Source: Hsuehochloa calcarea
Lineage: Eukaryota > Streptophyta > Magnoliopsida > Poales > Poaceae
DNA: 64,000 bases
NCBI GenBank assembly: GCA_036346395.1
Contig: CM070598.1
Span: forward strand, 9,655,517 to 9,719,516
Direction of reading: 5' to 3'
Position numbers and translations under genes: made by a program. Positions 21,553-34,300 of the stretch are shown in pieces; the first letter of the stretch is position 1; each line of letters starts with the position of its first letter. The notes under the pieces were generated by a model that saw only the letters and a list, made by a program, of their open reading frames with translations, was not told where the DNA came from and made no database searches.

Positions 21553-24500
21553 CTACTTCTTGATCTTCTTATCATTTCTACCCCTCTTCCTCTGCTCTCT
21601 CCTCTCCTCCGAGTAGTGCTTCTTCACTAGCATCTTGTGCATTGAAACTTTCAGGGCAGCTAGCACTGAAGCTAACACCACATCTTGCTTTGCAACATCA
21701 AGGCTTCCTTGCAGCGCCAAAAGAAGCTTCTCACCGTGTGGTACTTCATTGTCTTCAAGGATTGCAGGACCGTGATCAGAAGAGGCTAATAGATCCTTTT
21801 GGAAGCGGGGGATGATTCTTAAACGGGTTAGTAACTGGGAGGCAGCCTGGTTAGGCATGTTTGATGCGCCCATGACAGTCCACAGGAGATCTGCTGAGAA
21901 GCTGGAAGCTAAGCTAGTAGGGATGTAGCTGTTTTCCATTGTAATCACCTGCAAGTGGCCAAGAGGTATAGGTACGTCAACACTAAACAGGATACAAAAT
22001 AACAGGATACAGCTGAACCAACAAGAGATTTGGTTGCAAGTCAACAAGATATTCTATCTGAGCCTCGAATCTTTCGATTTCTCTGACTGATTACCAGATC
22101 TTGTAAGACTGTTCCAAATAAATATTAACTAGATCCACTAAAAAAGCACAATTAACTAGTAAGAATGACATATTTGTACCAATTATTATAACTGCAAAGG
22201 CATGCGCTAGGCTTCCTAGCAAGTAAAACAAGTATAATAGAACCAGCCAGAAACTAATATCACTGCTAGAAGCCTATAACTAGTACGAAAAAACTTTTCT
22301 GGAACCAAGGCCTAGCAAAGTAGCAAGTGATCAGCATCAGCACTGATCCTTGTAAAAATCAACACTGAGCCATTGATCAGCATTGGGCTATCAGCAGTAG
22401 TAAAGGTACGAGAAATCTCGTTTTAAAACAAGACTCTGGTCATGCTCTTGTTTCTGGGTCAGTTGCCTTGAAGAACATGAAAAACTGTCTACCAAAGAGA
22501 CGTACCTTTAGAAAAGATAGCTTCTTTGCTATGAGATCATATGCTAAGAGCATTACACCGTTCAAACTGCAGTGTTTTAAAAAACCCACATGTTTAACGA
22601 GCAAAATAAATTATATATTTAATGGAGAAACGCCACCAGTCAATCTTACCCTTGGATAGCTACAGCAACCAACGAGCCATCATTAGTCGGACATATATCC
22701 GCAACGGCTAGATTGCTGTCTTCAGTTTCATTTGGCTCTAAGAGTTCTCCCACCTGTAAGTTGTTTTAAGAACTAGTTAACTACAGAATAGCTTGAAAAA
22801 TTGTGAACTGACGTAAACAAGTTGTTTGCAATGTTTTTCTTCTAAAAAACAGTGTTCCCTTAGGCGGCCGCCTAGGCACTCGACGCCAGCCTGCCACCGC
22901 GATTTGCCCCTAATCGGCAGGCTGGGCGGAGGAGGCGAGGCCGTGGGACCGGGGCGGTGCCACACACCCTGCGCGTGGAGTGGCCGAATTGAGCTCCCCG
23001 CTGCTTCGAGGTATGCTCTGCTCCCCCTACCTCGTCGGTGGCCAACTCGCCCTTCCTCCCCCCACCCCACCGTTCCACTGGTGCTCTGCTCTTGCGCTTT
23101 GCTATGCTTCCCCATCACCGGCGCCTGCTTTGCTCAACTGCTCCCCTTCCTCTCGAGTCAGCCGCCTAGGCGGTGCCTAGGTGCTAGTCCACCGCTCAAC
23201 TAGCGGCTTCATGAACACTTCTAAACAAGCTTGAAACAAATATCTTCCAGAGCTGTTACCTTGTCTCTGACTTGACATGTATCAAGGAGGCAGCCATTTA
23301 TGTAGTCCCATAGGCGAACCTAAATAAATAAATGAAACAGCATCATGAGAAGCTTTGGAAAGCTTGTTGAAACAACATGCCAGTATTCCAAAATGAATAT
23401 GTACACACAGTTGAATCACCGCCTCCAGATAATAGAAAGCTCGGACCTTCTGAAAGAAATGTGAAGGCAATGCATGATACAAAGCTGCATGAGTAATCAC
23501 AGCAATTATCAAATACATTAACTAATACGTTGCAACATTTTGAAACTACAACAACTGGGATCATGATCAATAAAATCCAATGTCCTGTAGATATTGCAAG
23601 AACTTGAAAACTGTGCAAGATAAAGAATAACAGTGACATTGTATACTGAACATACTCTGTATGTCCAAGACAAAAGCTCTGTATTTCATGAGCCCCTTTT
23701 ATAGGATTCTTTGGGAATAATGTAACCTACAAAAATAATTGCATGACAGTAAGAGAAATAACTCAGAAGTCAGAATTATGCTCCACCAAGGCAATTACTG
23801 CAAAGTAAAGAAGTTCCATACTCGAATTTTAAAGTCCCGATCAGCGGTAGCAATGAACCGTCCATCTGGTGAGAACTTCTGTGTTCTCAAACAAATGATA
23901 TAAGTAAGCATGGTCATATGGGACATGATATGAAAACTCACAACACTTAAGTGTGACAGACTTCCTTTAATTTGTCAATGGGTTTACAATTCATTAAAAG
24001 AATGAAATATAGGAGGTACAAATATATCACAGATGATATAAAAGGTCAAAGCTTATCCATACCATGCTAGTAATAATACTGCAGTAGTGACCAAAAATTG
24101 GCACAGGTTTGTTATCAGCTGACACCTGCCCTCCACCATCTTCCCCCGCAGTAACTAACCAAACAACGCCAAATTTATCTGCAAAAGTTACATACAGGCC
24201 ATCGTTGCTAATAGCAACTGCGCTGACCCTCTTTTCAGAAGTTCTGCAAAAGTGAAAGTATTGCAAAAGAAATCATATCCATGCACGACGAATTTAATAC
24301 TATTAGCAAGCAACACAATGAAAATCGTTTGCAGGGTTCATAATGCTATGCTGCTAGGGCAATGCTAGGTAAAAGTCTGCCAATCAAAGATAAGGTGCGG
24401 GTTCTCATACACCATACAAATAAATAACAGAAGGACACTTATAGACAAAACACATGCAAAATAAAAGGTCCGCTAATTTGGTCTCCATTGTGTTAAGTCG

Positions 24501-25040
24501 CATTGAGAACAAAACAAATAGCAGCACTTACATAGTCCGGATGCAGCACCATGAATCAGTCTTCCAAACCTTCACAAGCTTGTCATCACCGGCGGATGCG
24601 AACAAGACACCATTCGCATTAAACGAAATAACTCTTATAGCATCAGAATGAGAAGAACTACCAGAATCATCTGACAACGAAACTGCGCAGCCGGCCCTGG
24701 ATGCACAAAATAAATCTTCATTTGAATAGCTCGCCAAGCAAAATGAAAAAAAAAAGGTATAAGCAGTTAGGCTCAGCTCAAAAACGCATTACTACCCAAT
24801 CTCCGCTGAAGCCTAACAATACTGTAATCAAAACACGAACGTCGCTACACATAAGATCCGAGATTAGGCAGGAAGCCGCGCTAGAAGCGAAGAGAGCATC
24901 CCTTACTTGAGATCGAACACGCGGAGCTCGGGCCCGACGGCGACGGCGACGGAGTGGCCGAGCGGGTGGGCGGCGACGAGCGCCGGCGCGAACTCCGCCG
25001 CGCCGCTCACCTCTGCCTCCTCGACCGCGGCGTCCTCCAT
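21553..25040 (-). CDS. TRM82: TRM82/WDR4-type WD40 subunit of tRNA m7G46 methyltransferase
   Basis: Non-catalytic WD40 subunit that stabilises the TRM8/METTL1 methyltransferase modifying tRNA guanosine 46. I read ten exons on the minus strand, all joined in frame: 25040-24907, 24696-24532, 24243-24063, 23878-23822, 23726-23647, 23484-23409, 23319-23260, 22753-22650, 22566-22506 and 21948-21553, giving 437 residues, normal for the family. Start MEDAAVEEAEVSGAAEF; blades include VISFNANGVLFASAGDDKLV, VSAVAISNDGLYVTFADKFG, FSPDGRFIATADRDFKIRV, then FPKNPIKGAHEIQSFCLGHT and LLSGGGDST/VRLWDYINGCLLDT. The FSPDG, DRDFKIRV and IQSFCLGHTEY blocks are diagnostic. The C-terminus is basic (KRGRNDKKIKK). 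All introns are GT-AG. The exon 5/6 junction is unusual (see findings). A MITE sits in the seventh intron. No stop or frameshift seen. Confidence 0.9.
22851..23219. mobile_element. hAT-like MITE in the seventh intron of TRM82
   Basis: AGTGTTCCC at the left and its inverse GAACACT at the right frame 369 bp. GGCGGCCGCCTAGGC inside the left end and GCCGCCTAGGCGGTGCCTAGG near the right end form nested inverted motifs (the latter is interrupted here). Flanks TCTAAAAAAC and TCTAAACA are similar, consistent with an eroded 8-bp duplication. Orientation is irrelevant to the host gene, and splice sites are unaffected. Confidence 0.6.
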
Positions 25041-26670
25041 GGCGGCAACCGAACGGCGACCAAACCAGAAGCGAGCGTGGCGTGGCGTGGCTCTGCGGTT
25101 GGGTTCGAATCGAGCGCGAGATGGGCGAGCGAGGTGGAGAGTTCGGGGGATTAGGGTTTATGGTTGGGTCGCTCGTGGGGCCCAACGGCCAGTGTCACAC
25201 AGGAGTACCTGGAAGTTACGGCCCGGCCCATAGTTCGAGCCCAGAGCCCATGGCTACTTGGGCCTGCATGAATACTGGTTCTGTTGGTCCTTGCTCCTTT
25301 TCTTTTTATTTTCTTTATTTCTTTTGTTTTCTTTACTTTTCTTAGTGCCAGTAGATGATGAGGTGTCTTCTTTGGATTCTTCTTTTTTCTTGTAACCCCA
25401 CAGCCAGCGAGCAGCATTTTGAATTGTTTTTTTCTTTCAGATTTCAGCTTCCCTATAAAACGGGAGTTTGCATCTAGAAACGTAACCTTGAAGACATTTT
25501 TTTCCCAAAGGGGACGCAGGAGAATTGCGCCGTGTGTGCATCAAGGTTTGGAGTTTGGACTTAGGAGTGTAAAAGCATAGTTACAGTGACCGACTAGCTA
25601 GAAACGCCGGCGCTCACCCAAAGCAACAAACAATCAACGCACAAATTCTCTGCTACCATGCGCGCGCACAACCATGGGCAATCAAATTGCTCTTCTTAAC
25701 CGAGTTCAGTCCCACCACCACGCTCGTCCCGGACGCGGCGGCGCCGCCCTCCAGGAGTCCCCACCTCGTCCCCATCCTCTCCCCACTGCGGCCTCTTCGT
25801 CGCCCACGTCGTGAAGCCGTGCCGAGAGCAGATCCCTCTCCTACATGTACGTACGTGTGTTCGTCGGAACAATTAGCATTAACATGTAGTCGCGTACGAG
25901 AGCAGACCCTTCTCAACCTACGTGTGTTCATACAATTAGCATTAACACGTACGCGTGTGTGCGTGCGAACAATTGGCATTAGCATGTGCGTCCGAACAAC
26001 GAACATGTATGAGAGCTCTTCTCCTCGCCCGCCGGAGGCGGCCGGCGGCCGGCGGCCGGCGCACGCTGGACGAGCGCGTCCTCCTCGTCGCGGCGCTTTG
26101 CTGCCGCGTCCGGGACGAGCGTGGTGGTGGGATCGTGGACGTGGGTTGCTTCTTGGTGATATCAAAGCGAGATGGGTGAGCGTACGAGGGTGCCATCTGG
26201 AGGAGACATGGGGAAGGCGTTCACGGTCATGTCAGTCAGCTGGTCTCACTCCCAGGTGCCTTCTGGAGGAGGAGAAATACTGACACTGACAACGCAGCCA
26301 AGAACCCAGATATAATACTAAAATAGTACTCGAGGGCAGGTTTTCAGAGCCATTCCGACAACACATCTCCCGATGATGGCCATCGTGCATGCAGATGCTA
26401 GGTACACCTGACAGCAAAGATCATTAACAGTACCAGGTGAGCGTACACGGCATGAGATATGATCATGGATGGAACTCAGCCGTGTGTACGTCGATCATGC
26501 GTGTCTTGTCCCTGAGCTTATCCATGCATATTATATATCCCTGATCGGTGATGAGACTCGAGCAGATCACCTCACACTACTCGGAGAGATGGGCTAAACA
26601 CCACGTCCAACTGGATAGATCAGATTCATTGCCTTCGTGTACCATGGTGGTGTTCGCCGGCCACGGGTTC
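25041..26670. other. TRM82 upstream region and gene-free spacer
   Basis: 25,041-25,170 would be the TRM82 5' UTR and core promoter on the minus strand. No strong TATA box is seen. Further right there is no recognised gene. At 25,867-26,005 three degenerate copies of GAACAATTAGCATTAACATG are spaced unevenly, and (CGGCCGGCGGC) repeats lie near 26,040-26,060. Long overlapping GC-rich frames on both strands (25653-26283) have no domain and look like composition effects. Confidence 0.5.
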
Positions 26671-26675
26671 GGACC

Positions 26676-26814
26676 TCCACTTTTCCAAGTTACGCCGTAT
26701 GTCCCCGGTTCATTCTGCCAGTGGTGGACCCAGAAATAAACTGGGTTTGGAGATCCATCTTCCAATTTGCACCGTATGTCTCCAGTTCATTCTACGGTGG
26801 ACTCATAAATGAAG
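26676..26814. repeat. 78-bp tandem repeat spanning the left hAT border
   Basis: TCCACTTTTCCAAGTTACGC...CATTCTGCCAGTGGTGGACC from 26676 and TCCATCTTCCAATTTGCACC...CATTCTACGGTGGACTCAT from 26754 are diverged copies (each shown only in part). Each copy contains flank, target site and transposon end. Confidence 0.65.
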
Positions 26815-29800
26815 CTATAACAAAGCAAAACGTATATAACCACTGATCCAACAACTGGTATTATAGTGAAACACATAAATAACAATATGATAAAAAGAAT
26901 TCTAACCAGAATAAATACCGAAATAAGGGAGATTTTGGTCCACCGAACCCATATGAGTCATATCTCCACGCTACATTGGTATATATAAATCATAATCCGA
27001 AGTGACAAACGACATGAATGATAAATTCACAAATATAAAACAGTGAAACATAGCACTAAGTTATAGCACGAGGTAATTTGTTTCGACGTTATTTCATACG
27101 TTGAAAACGATGCAAAATGCTACCATCTTTAATTGTTGCAAACATGTCTCGCTCAATATAGCATAGCATACTATCATTCATCCTATTGTCACCCATTTTA
27201 TCTCTCAGCTCAATCTTAATAAGATTCATAGCAGAAATAACTCGTTCAACTTCGTTGTTGCCATAGGCAAAATCAAGGCAAGCTCAATTATATGATACAC
27301 CAATGGGTAACATATGTGTCTATCAATTTGAACTATCTTCACAGCAAGATTTCCATGACCATTACAATTAGAAAAATCTTCATCATCTCTCACATCAACA
27401 ATGAATGTGCCAAGTTAGTCCCTTGGGACTACACAATCATATTTAGAGAAGTCTGCAACATAAATATTAGCAAGTTGGATTAGTTTGTCTTCATCAAAGT
27501 TGGACAAAAAGAATTCTTCTGATCAAGACAAGCAATACATATCAACAACTGAGTTGATCTTTCAGCAAAACAATTGTTTAACTCAACAAGAATTTGGTCA
27601 AGCACCACGATGAAAATTCCATCATGGAAATGATGGTAGTAACTTACCAATTTGGCGCCACGACAACTTGAACGACCCCTAATTGGTATTGTATCTTCCA
27701 TATTTGGCACAATTATATTCCTTTTGAGATAGAAGCTCTTTACCTCCTCAAAAATATCATCCCAACCATCCATCCTCATGTCATTCAAATTCTTCAACAC
27801 ATACCCAATCAATCCTACAACACGAACAGTGTTCTGATTTTTCCTTTGCAAGCATTCTAACCGTTCTTGGGTCTTCTCCAACACTCTGATCATAAGATGC
27901 AATATAAGTACAAATTCAAACTCTCCATTTTTTTCTATCATGCCCAATGCATGAGTTTCTTCTCTGTATTATCTGCATCTTCACTAATATTCTCCAATAC
28001 CTCCAATACAGAGGTCCACATTAGTTGAAGACGAGCCAAAGTTTTGTGGTGTGTGCTCCACTGAATATCACCGGGCCTTGCCAAGTTAGTTTCTTGGTTT
28101 TTTCCTCTTCCTGCAAAAATCTCACCACTATGTAGTTGGCCCACAAGTTTGTCATGGTGATCGTCGAGAAGTTTATCTCTCCTCTTGCAAGAAGCACTAA
28201 TAGTGTTGACAATCAAAGTTGAGAAATTTAAAGAAATCCAAGATAGAACTACAACACTTGGCAACAAAAACTACCACTAGCTGCAATTGATGGGCAAAAC
28301 AATGGATGTAAAAAGCATACAGGTTTTCGTCCAATATGTGTCTCCGCAGCCCATGAAAATGCCCTCTTATGTTTGAGGTTCCATCATATCATTTCTCTCG
28401 CAATATAGAAATAGATAAATCATGTGTTGCAAACATAGAATCAAGAGCTACCTTCAGTGAAGACGATGTAGTATGAGAAACATGCTGAGCCCCAAGGAAC
28501 CTATCAATCACATGCCCTTGATTATTGACATACCTACATGATAAAAATAATAATTATTAACAAATGACAATCAAGATCAATATGAAACATAGAGAGAGAA
28601 AAGGTAGCTACGAGCCTACAAACCTCAAAATCACAGCCATTTGCTCCTTTATGGATGCATCACGAGACTCGTCAACAAACATTGCGAAAAGGCGATCTCC
28701 CATCTCAGAAATAATAGCACTCTTTGCCTCCTCTGCACAAGCCCTTACTAATTCCTTTTGTATCTACGACTAGTCATTTAATTATTCCCATGAGCATTAT
28801 CACCAATCACATTTGCAGCTTTGGGACCCTTCTCTTTGTAGCAGTCCAGCATTTCCATAAAGTTCCCCCTATTGCTCGAGCTTGAAGACTCATCATGTCC
28901 ATAAAAAGCAAGAGCCTACAAAAGGATAAATCTTATAGCACCTAAAACAATAATCAAGCAAGCTTTATATTGCTCCTCCTTCTCCTCACTTTCCTCATAC
29001 CACACATGAGCCACACTTTGTCTCTGATTGTTGTAATCAGTAGCAAACCTCCTTGCTTTATTGTGAGTACCATTAACTCCTCCAACACGATCATTGAAAG
29101 ATTTGAATGCTCTCCTCCAATTAGTATGCCATTTTTACTAAATGCATCATTCCCAAAGTTGTTGGTCCTTGGTGGCTTAAAGAGTTAACATAAAAGCAAT
29201 AAGCTGCATCTTTATGCACACTATACTCTAGCCAATCAAATTTGGTTAACCATGAATTTACAAATGCCCTTGTCAGGATCCCATGATCTTTGTGTGGACA
29301 ATCATGGCCAAATGATTTAAATGCCCATAGCCAAAAATGCTCTCCTAGCGTCATCTTTAATATCAGGATCAAACTCTTCATTTGGCTTCTAGAGCCCCAT
29401 ATCAGGAAAAAAAAATCATCCATATTAAGCTCAATATGTGGTTTTTTTTTGCTCAACACTGCTACCTTGAGTTTCTAAACTTTTCTTAGAGGTCTATTTT
29501 GAAAAATATTTCTCCATCTAGCCGAAATCCTAGCAAATAACAATGTACAATTCTAATTAGTTATTAAAATTTAGAATTGCCGAATTGAAATTTGGGAATT
29601 GTCAAAATCCTAGAAACATTCTCATGAATTATTCTTGGCTCATCATCTATGAACTATTCTTGGCAGTTGGCTCGTCATCTATGAACAATCTAATGAACAA
29701 AACTTCCTAAGTGCATACATGCAAAGGGAGTAGGCCAGAGCCTGAAGGGAGGATAAGAAGAGGCTGGAGGAGGTCGGGCGGACCGTGGACCGGTGGAGGG

Positions 29801-30391
29801 AGGAGGCCGGACGGAGCGTGGGGGCAGACTCCAGAGGGCAGAGCAGGGCGTTTATCACCGCCAGTTGGGGACTTAGGCCTCGGGATGGCTGGTGGAGCCG
29901 AGCGTCATGCGGGGGCTGGAGGGAGGAGGCAGGGCGGAGTGCAGGGCCAGACTCTAGAGGGCAGAGTAGGGTGGTCGCCGCCACCGGTCGGGGGCTCAGG
30001 CCTCAAGGTAGCGGGCATAGTTGGGGATTGGAGGGAGGAGGCCGAAGGGAGGTAGCGGTGGGCGGAGGGCAAGGACGGTCGGGGGATGCATGTGTGGGAG
30101 CTGAAGCGAGGGAGGAGGGTGGTGGCGGAGCCGGTCGGAGGAGGAGGGGGTGGCGAGTAGGGTGGAGGAGGGGGCTAGCAGGGTGACGGTAGGGGCTCGC
30201 ACATCGAGCAATGGTAGGGGCGGTCGGGGATGCGCGTGCGGGAGTTGAGGCTGAGGGGAGGCTAGGACCGGGAGGGAACTAAGGTTGGCCTATTGGGACT
30301 TGAGGATGCTATGCGGTCCTAATACATAACGCGATTGGGCCAGCCTGGTGTTTTAGCCCACCCAGCACCAGGCTTGGGTCCGCCGCCCGTA
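26719..30391 (-). mobile_element. hAT transposon (~3.7 kb) with 8-bp target duplication
   Basis: CATTCTGC occurs at 26711-26718 and 30392-30399, immediately outside the ends. Left end CAGTGGTGGACCCAGAAATA; the right end, on the other strand, contains GGCGGCGGACCCAAGCC. CAGTGGCGGA..CCA is a frequent plant hAT terminus. The minus strand codes for a TTF-finger/DUF4371/hAT-dimerisation protein. The right subterminal 0.6 kb is GC-rich and has a fragment copy at 12,640-12,896. The gene is interrupted by stops, so the copy is non-autonomous now. Confidence 0.85.
27097..29459 (-). pseudogene. hAT transposase-like protein (TTF zinc finger, DUF4371, hAT C-terminal)
   Basis: Read from right to left. 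At 29459-29121: SFGHDCPHKDHGILTRAFVN and WLTKFDWLEYSVHKDAAYCF, the TTF-type finger signature of ZMYM1-like hAT proteins. At about 28900-28260: the DUF4371-like region with FATHDLSISILRE and ADNTEKK. At 28267-27480: a helical middle with two long open segments. At about 27400-27265: HICYPLVYHIIELALILPMA, then after a one-base shift VERVISAMNLIKIELRDKMG and YIERDMFATIKD, ending in a stop at about 27,097; this is the hAT dimerisation region. Frameshifts and stops separate the pieces. ZMYM1-like proteins of this type are domesticated or active hAT transposases; no host role can be inferred for this broken copy. Confidence 0.75.
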
Positions 30392-30403
30392 CATTCTGCC
30401 TTG

Positions 30404-30430
30404 TACTTCCTCCGTCTCAAAATATAAGTC
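30404..30430 (+). mobile_element. Stowaway-type MITE terminus, isolated
   Basis: TACTTCCTCCGTCTCAAAAT followed by ATAAG matches the common grass Stowaway end. No inverted partner (CTTATATTTTG..GGAGG) is seen before 30,628, so it is a truncated copy right next to the hAT. Confidence 0.5.
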
Positions 30431-30627
30431 GTAGATATGCACGGTTCCACTCCGTGCCTTCTCTTGCCCTTTGTCAGTGACACGCGCCGATCTAAGATTG
30501 GGTTATCGCTTCGCTACGGTGACCTCCAATCACGTCGAGACTACATGTGTGTGGATCCTACATAGGAAATAGTACATTGATCAGTTTGTTGAGCCATTGC
30601 GACCAAACACTGCTACAAGGCGTTATC

Positions 30628-31337
30628 TATTGGAATTGGGCACATATTTGTAAAGGCCAATTCATTCTTAAAATTCCAAAGTATGCAGAATCTAAGACCA
30701 GGGTGGTCGAAACTCAGTGGTCGAAACGAGTGGTCAAAGCCGTAGATCAGTTTGTAATCAGAATCTAATAAACACAGCTTAATTACCGTTAATTGGTTTT
30801 GAATTAGCAATTACGGTGGTTTAATATGAGCATTATTATGACAATTACTAGATAGTAATTGTCTCGACCATAAATAGGATATGGAGATGTCCAGACAAGA
30901 GTTGACGATTCATTTTATTTTTTCATCTTCCTCTCTAATCATCCGTGCTGAAGAGTTGAATTGTCGAACCAAGTCATACCTTCTCCTCGGCGTGCAATGG
31001 GAAAGAGGGAGAGCGGATATCTCCGAACCATTATCTCAAAGTACAACTGCACGGGGCGGCAATAAGATTTCTGGGCAGCGCATCTGCGCGACCACTCGCT
31101 GCACTGCATCATCTATGACCTGCATTGCTTTGAGACTATGCTGCTTCCTGTTCTTCATAGAACCCAGCTGTAAGTTGGTCATAAGACCACACTATTCTGT
31201 TATAATTATTTTGTTGAGTATGTTTAGAAGTACAATAAGTTGTATGTTGTTAGTATCGATTTATGCATGTCTAGTTATTTTGCGATCTTTGCCTCATATT
31301 CAAATCTATAATTAAAATGCTATCCATATTTCCAACA
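30628..31337 (+). repeat. 5' LTR of a Ty1/copia element
   Basis: 710 bp from TATTGGAATTGGGC to TTCCAACA. The last eight bases are the inverse complement of TGTTGGAA, which is how the 3' LTR begins at 35122; here the first G has changed to A. GACCAGGGTGGTCGAAA-type words cluster at 30,700-30,755, and ACCATAAATAGG at about 30,868 is the probable LTR TATA region. Confidence 0.8.
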
Positions 31338-34300
31338 ATCCAGAAACCTTATTGTAGACATTTTTGTGATTCAGCAATGGTTGGAGCTTCTGATGCTATG
31401 AAACTTGAGAGGTTTTCTGGTCAGAACTTTCGTAGATGGTAGACAAGGGTCAAGTTTTGAATCATATCTTTGGGGCTGTGGTGGGAGATCCGACCACAGT
31501 ATCCATTTTACGATTGAACATACCATGAAGTTCAACACAGATAACAACACCGCCCTTGGATGCATACTGACCATACTAGATGACTAGCTCTATGATGTGT
31601 ACATGGACTTAAAGTCCACCACAGAGTTGTGGGATGCACTCGAGCACAGATATGTCGAAGCTGAGGCTGGTCGTTGGCTCTATATGTGCGAGCAATTCTT
31701 CGACTATAGCATGGATGATGTGAAGTAGATTGTTGCACAGGCTCATGAGCTTCAGCTACTGGTCGGAGAGATTGCACATCTGAGAAGTCGTTTAGTTCGA
31801 TCATATACGGTCTAGTCGTACGGAGATACGAGCTGGTCATAGACTGGTCGAACATAATCAGTAAGTGGTCGAAATCTGGTCATAAGGAGTTACGAACTGG
31901 TCGATCCTATATATGAACTGGTCGTATAGAGATACGAGCTGGTCGTTAGTGACAAGAACCTGGTCATAGATCATATTGTTGCCAAACTTCCTGCTTCATG
32001 GTGGAATTTTGCCACCGCTTAAAGCAAAAGAGGGAAGAGATATATATTGAGGATCTCATTGCTGCTCTTGATGTGGAAGAAACGACATAAGCAAAATATG
32101 CACCCAGCACGACTAGTTAGAATAGTCAGATCAATGCTATAAGACCGGAGGCTTATTCCGCATAAGTACTTTAGAGTATTGTCATAATCTAAATGTTGCA
32201 ACTTGTTTGAATAAATATGAGGTCAATATATAGCATTCTCGTTTTTGTCATATTGGTTTTGATAGTATTGCTAGAATATCCATATTAGATTTAATTCTAA
32301 AATATGAAATTGTCAAAGGATCAAAGTGCCAAACTTATGTGCAAGCAAAACAATCTCGAAAACTCTTTAAGGGATTACAGGAGGAAAAGAACTTGACACC
32401 TTTAGATCTTGTCTATTCTGACTTGTGTGAGATGAATGGAATGTTGACCAAAGGAGGTAAAAGATATTTTCTAACTCTTATTGATGATGCATCTTAATAC
32501 TGTTATGTGTATCTATTGAAAAAAAAGATGAAGCTTTAAATTACTTTAACATTTATAGGGCCGGGGTTGAGAACCAACTAGAAAAGAAAATTAAAAGACT
32601 AAGGTCTAATCGTAGAGGAGAGTATATCTCTCATGAATTCTCCCTATTCTATTATGAACATGGAATAATCCATGAAGTTACATCACCATACTCACCTCAA
32701 TCAAACGGGGTGCCCGAGAGGAAAAATCGGACACTAACAGACTTGGTCAATGCAAAGTTGGAGAGTGTCGGTATGCCTAAGATGTGGTGGGGGAAGCTAT
32801 ATTAGCAACAACTTTTATCCTAAGCAGAGTAATCAATAAAATATGCGAGATTACCCCGTATGAGGGATGAAAAGGGAGAAAACCCAATGTTAACTTTCTG
32901 CTAACTTGGAGGATATTTAGCAAAAGTCAATATACCATTGTAGAAAAAGAGAAAGTTTGGACCTAAAATAGTTGATTGTGTCTTACTGGGATATACTCAT
33001 AGCAGCACGGCACAGCATATAGATTTTTAGTAGTAACAATAGAAACTCTTGAGGTTATTGTTAACATAATAATGGAGTCTAGAGATGCTTCATTTTTTGA
33101 TGATATTTATCCTATGAGAACTGCAGATAATACTTCTCGAACTGAGCATAATCAAACTATGAAAAATAGTAATTTTGAACCTATCACCATCTCTGAACCA
33201 ATGAGTGATATACCACCAGTTTGCGATAATCTTGAGGAAGATAACAATTTAGTCGATGACGCTCCTCGTAGGAGCAAGCGACAAAGGGTTGAGAAATCTT
33301 TTGGCGGATACTTTATTGTATATCTCATGGATGATGTGCCAAACACTCTTTCATATGTTTATACATTACCTGATGCTGAGTATTGGAAAGAAGTAGTCCA
33401 TAGTGAGATAGCCTTAGACCAGTGGTCTTAGACCAGGTTGGTCAAAATCTTAAACTAGTGTAGTCGAAGGCATAGACCAGTGTGGTCGAAGGTATAGACC
33501 AGTGTGGTTGAAGCAAGTACCTAAACAATGGCACGAGAAATTTGATAAAACTTTAACTTCTGCTGGTTTTGCTGGGAATGAGGCAGATAAGTGTGTGTAT
33601 TATCGTTATGGTAGGGGTCAAGGAGTGATTTTATACTTGTATGTCGATGACATACTTATATTTGGGACAAACATTATTGTTATTGACAAGGTCAAATCTT
33701 TCTTATCTAGATGCTTTGATATAAAAGACCTAGGAGATACATATGTTATTATGGATATCAAATTGATCAAAAATGAGGATGAGATCACTTTGAACCAAAC
33801 CCATTATGCTGAGAAAATCTTGAGCCGGTTCGGTTTGATAACTGCAAGATTTCTCCAACTCCTTATGATGCTAGTGTTAAGCTTCGAAAGAATAAGGGAT
33901 TGGACAAAAATCAATTGAGATATTCACAAATTATTGGGCCCTTATGTATCTATCTAGTGCCACAAGACGTGACATATTATTTACTGTGAGCAAATTAAGT
34001 TGGTTTACTTCTAACCTAGGAGATGATCACCAGGAGGCACTTAAGAGTGTTGCGCTGCTTGAGAGGCGCAACCTTATATGGAATTCACTATACTGGGTAT
34101 CCAACTGTATTAGAAGGATATAGTGATTCAAATTGGATCTCAAATGCAGATGAGATTAAAGCTACAAGTGGTTATGTCTTTACCCTAGGAGGGGGTTGCA
34201 GTTTCATAGAGGTCGTGTAAACAGACCATATTGATGAGGTCAACCACTGTTGAGGCTGAATGACTTAGAGAGCATCTATTGGACTTACCACTGGTTGAGA

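Noticed and set aside
25653..26283. Long overlapping frames on both strands
   Set aside because: High GC content removes stops; no domain or splice signal supports either.
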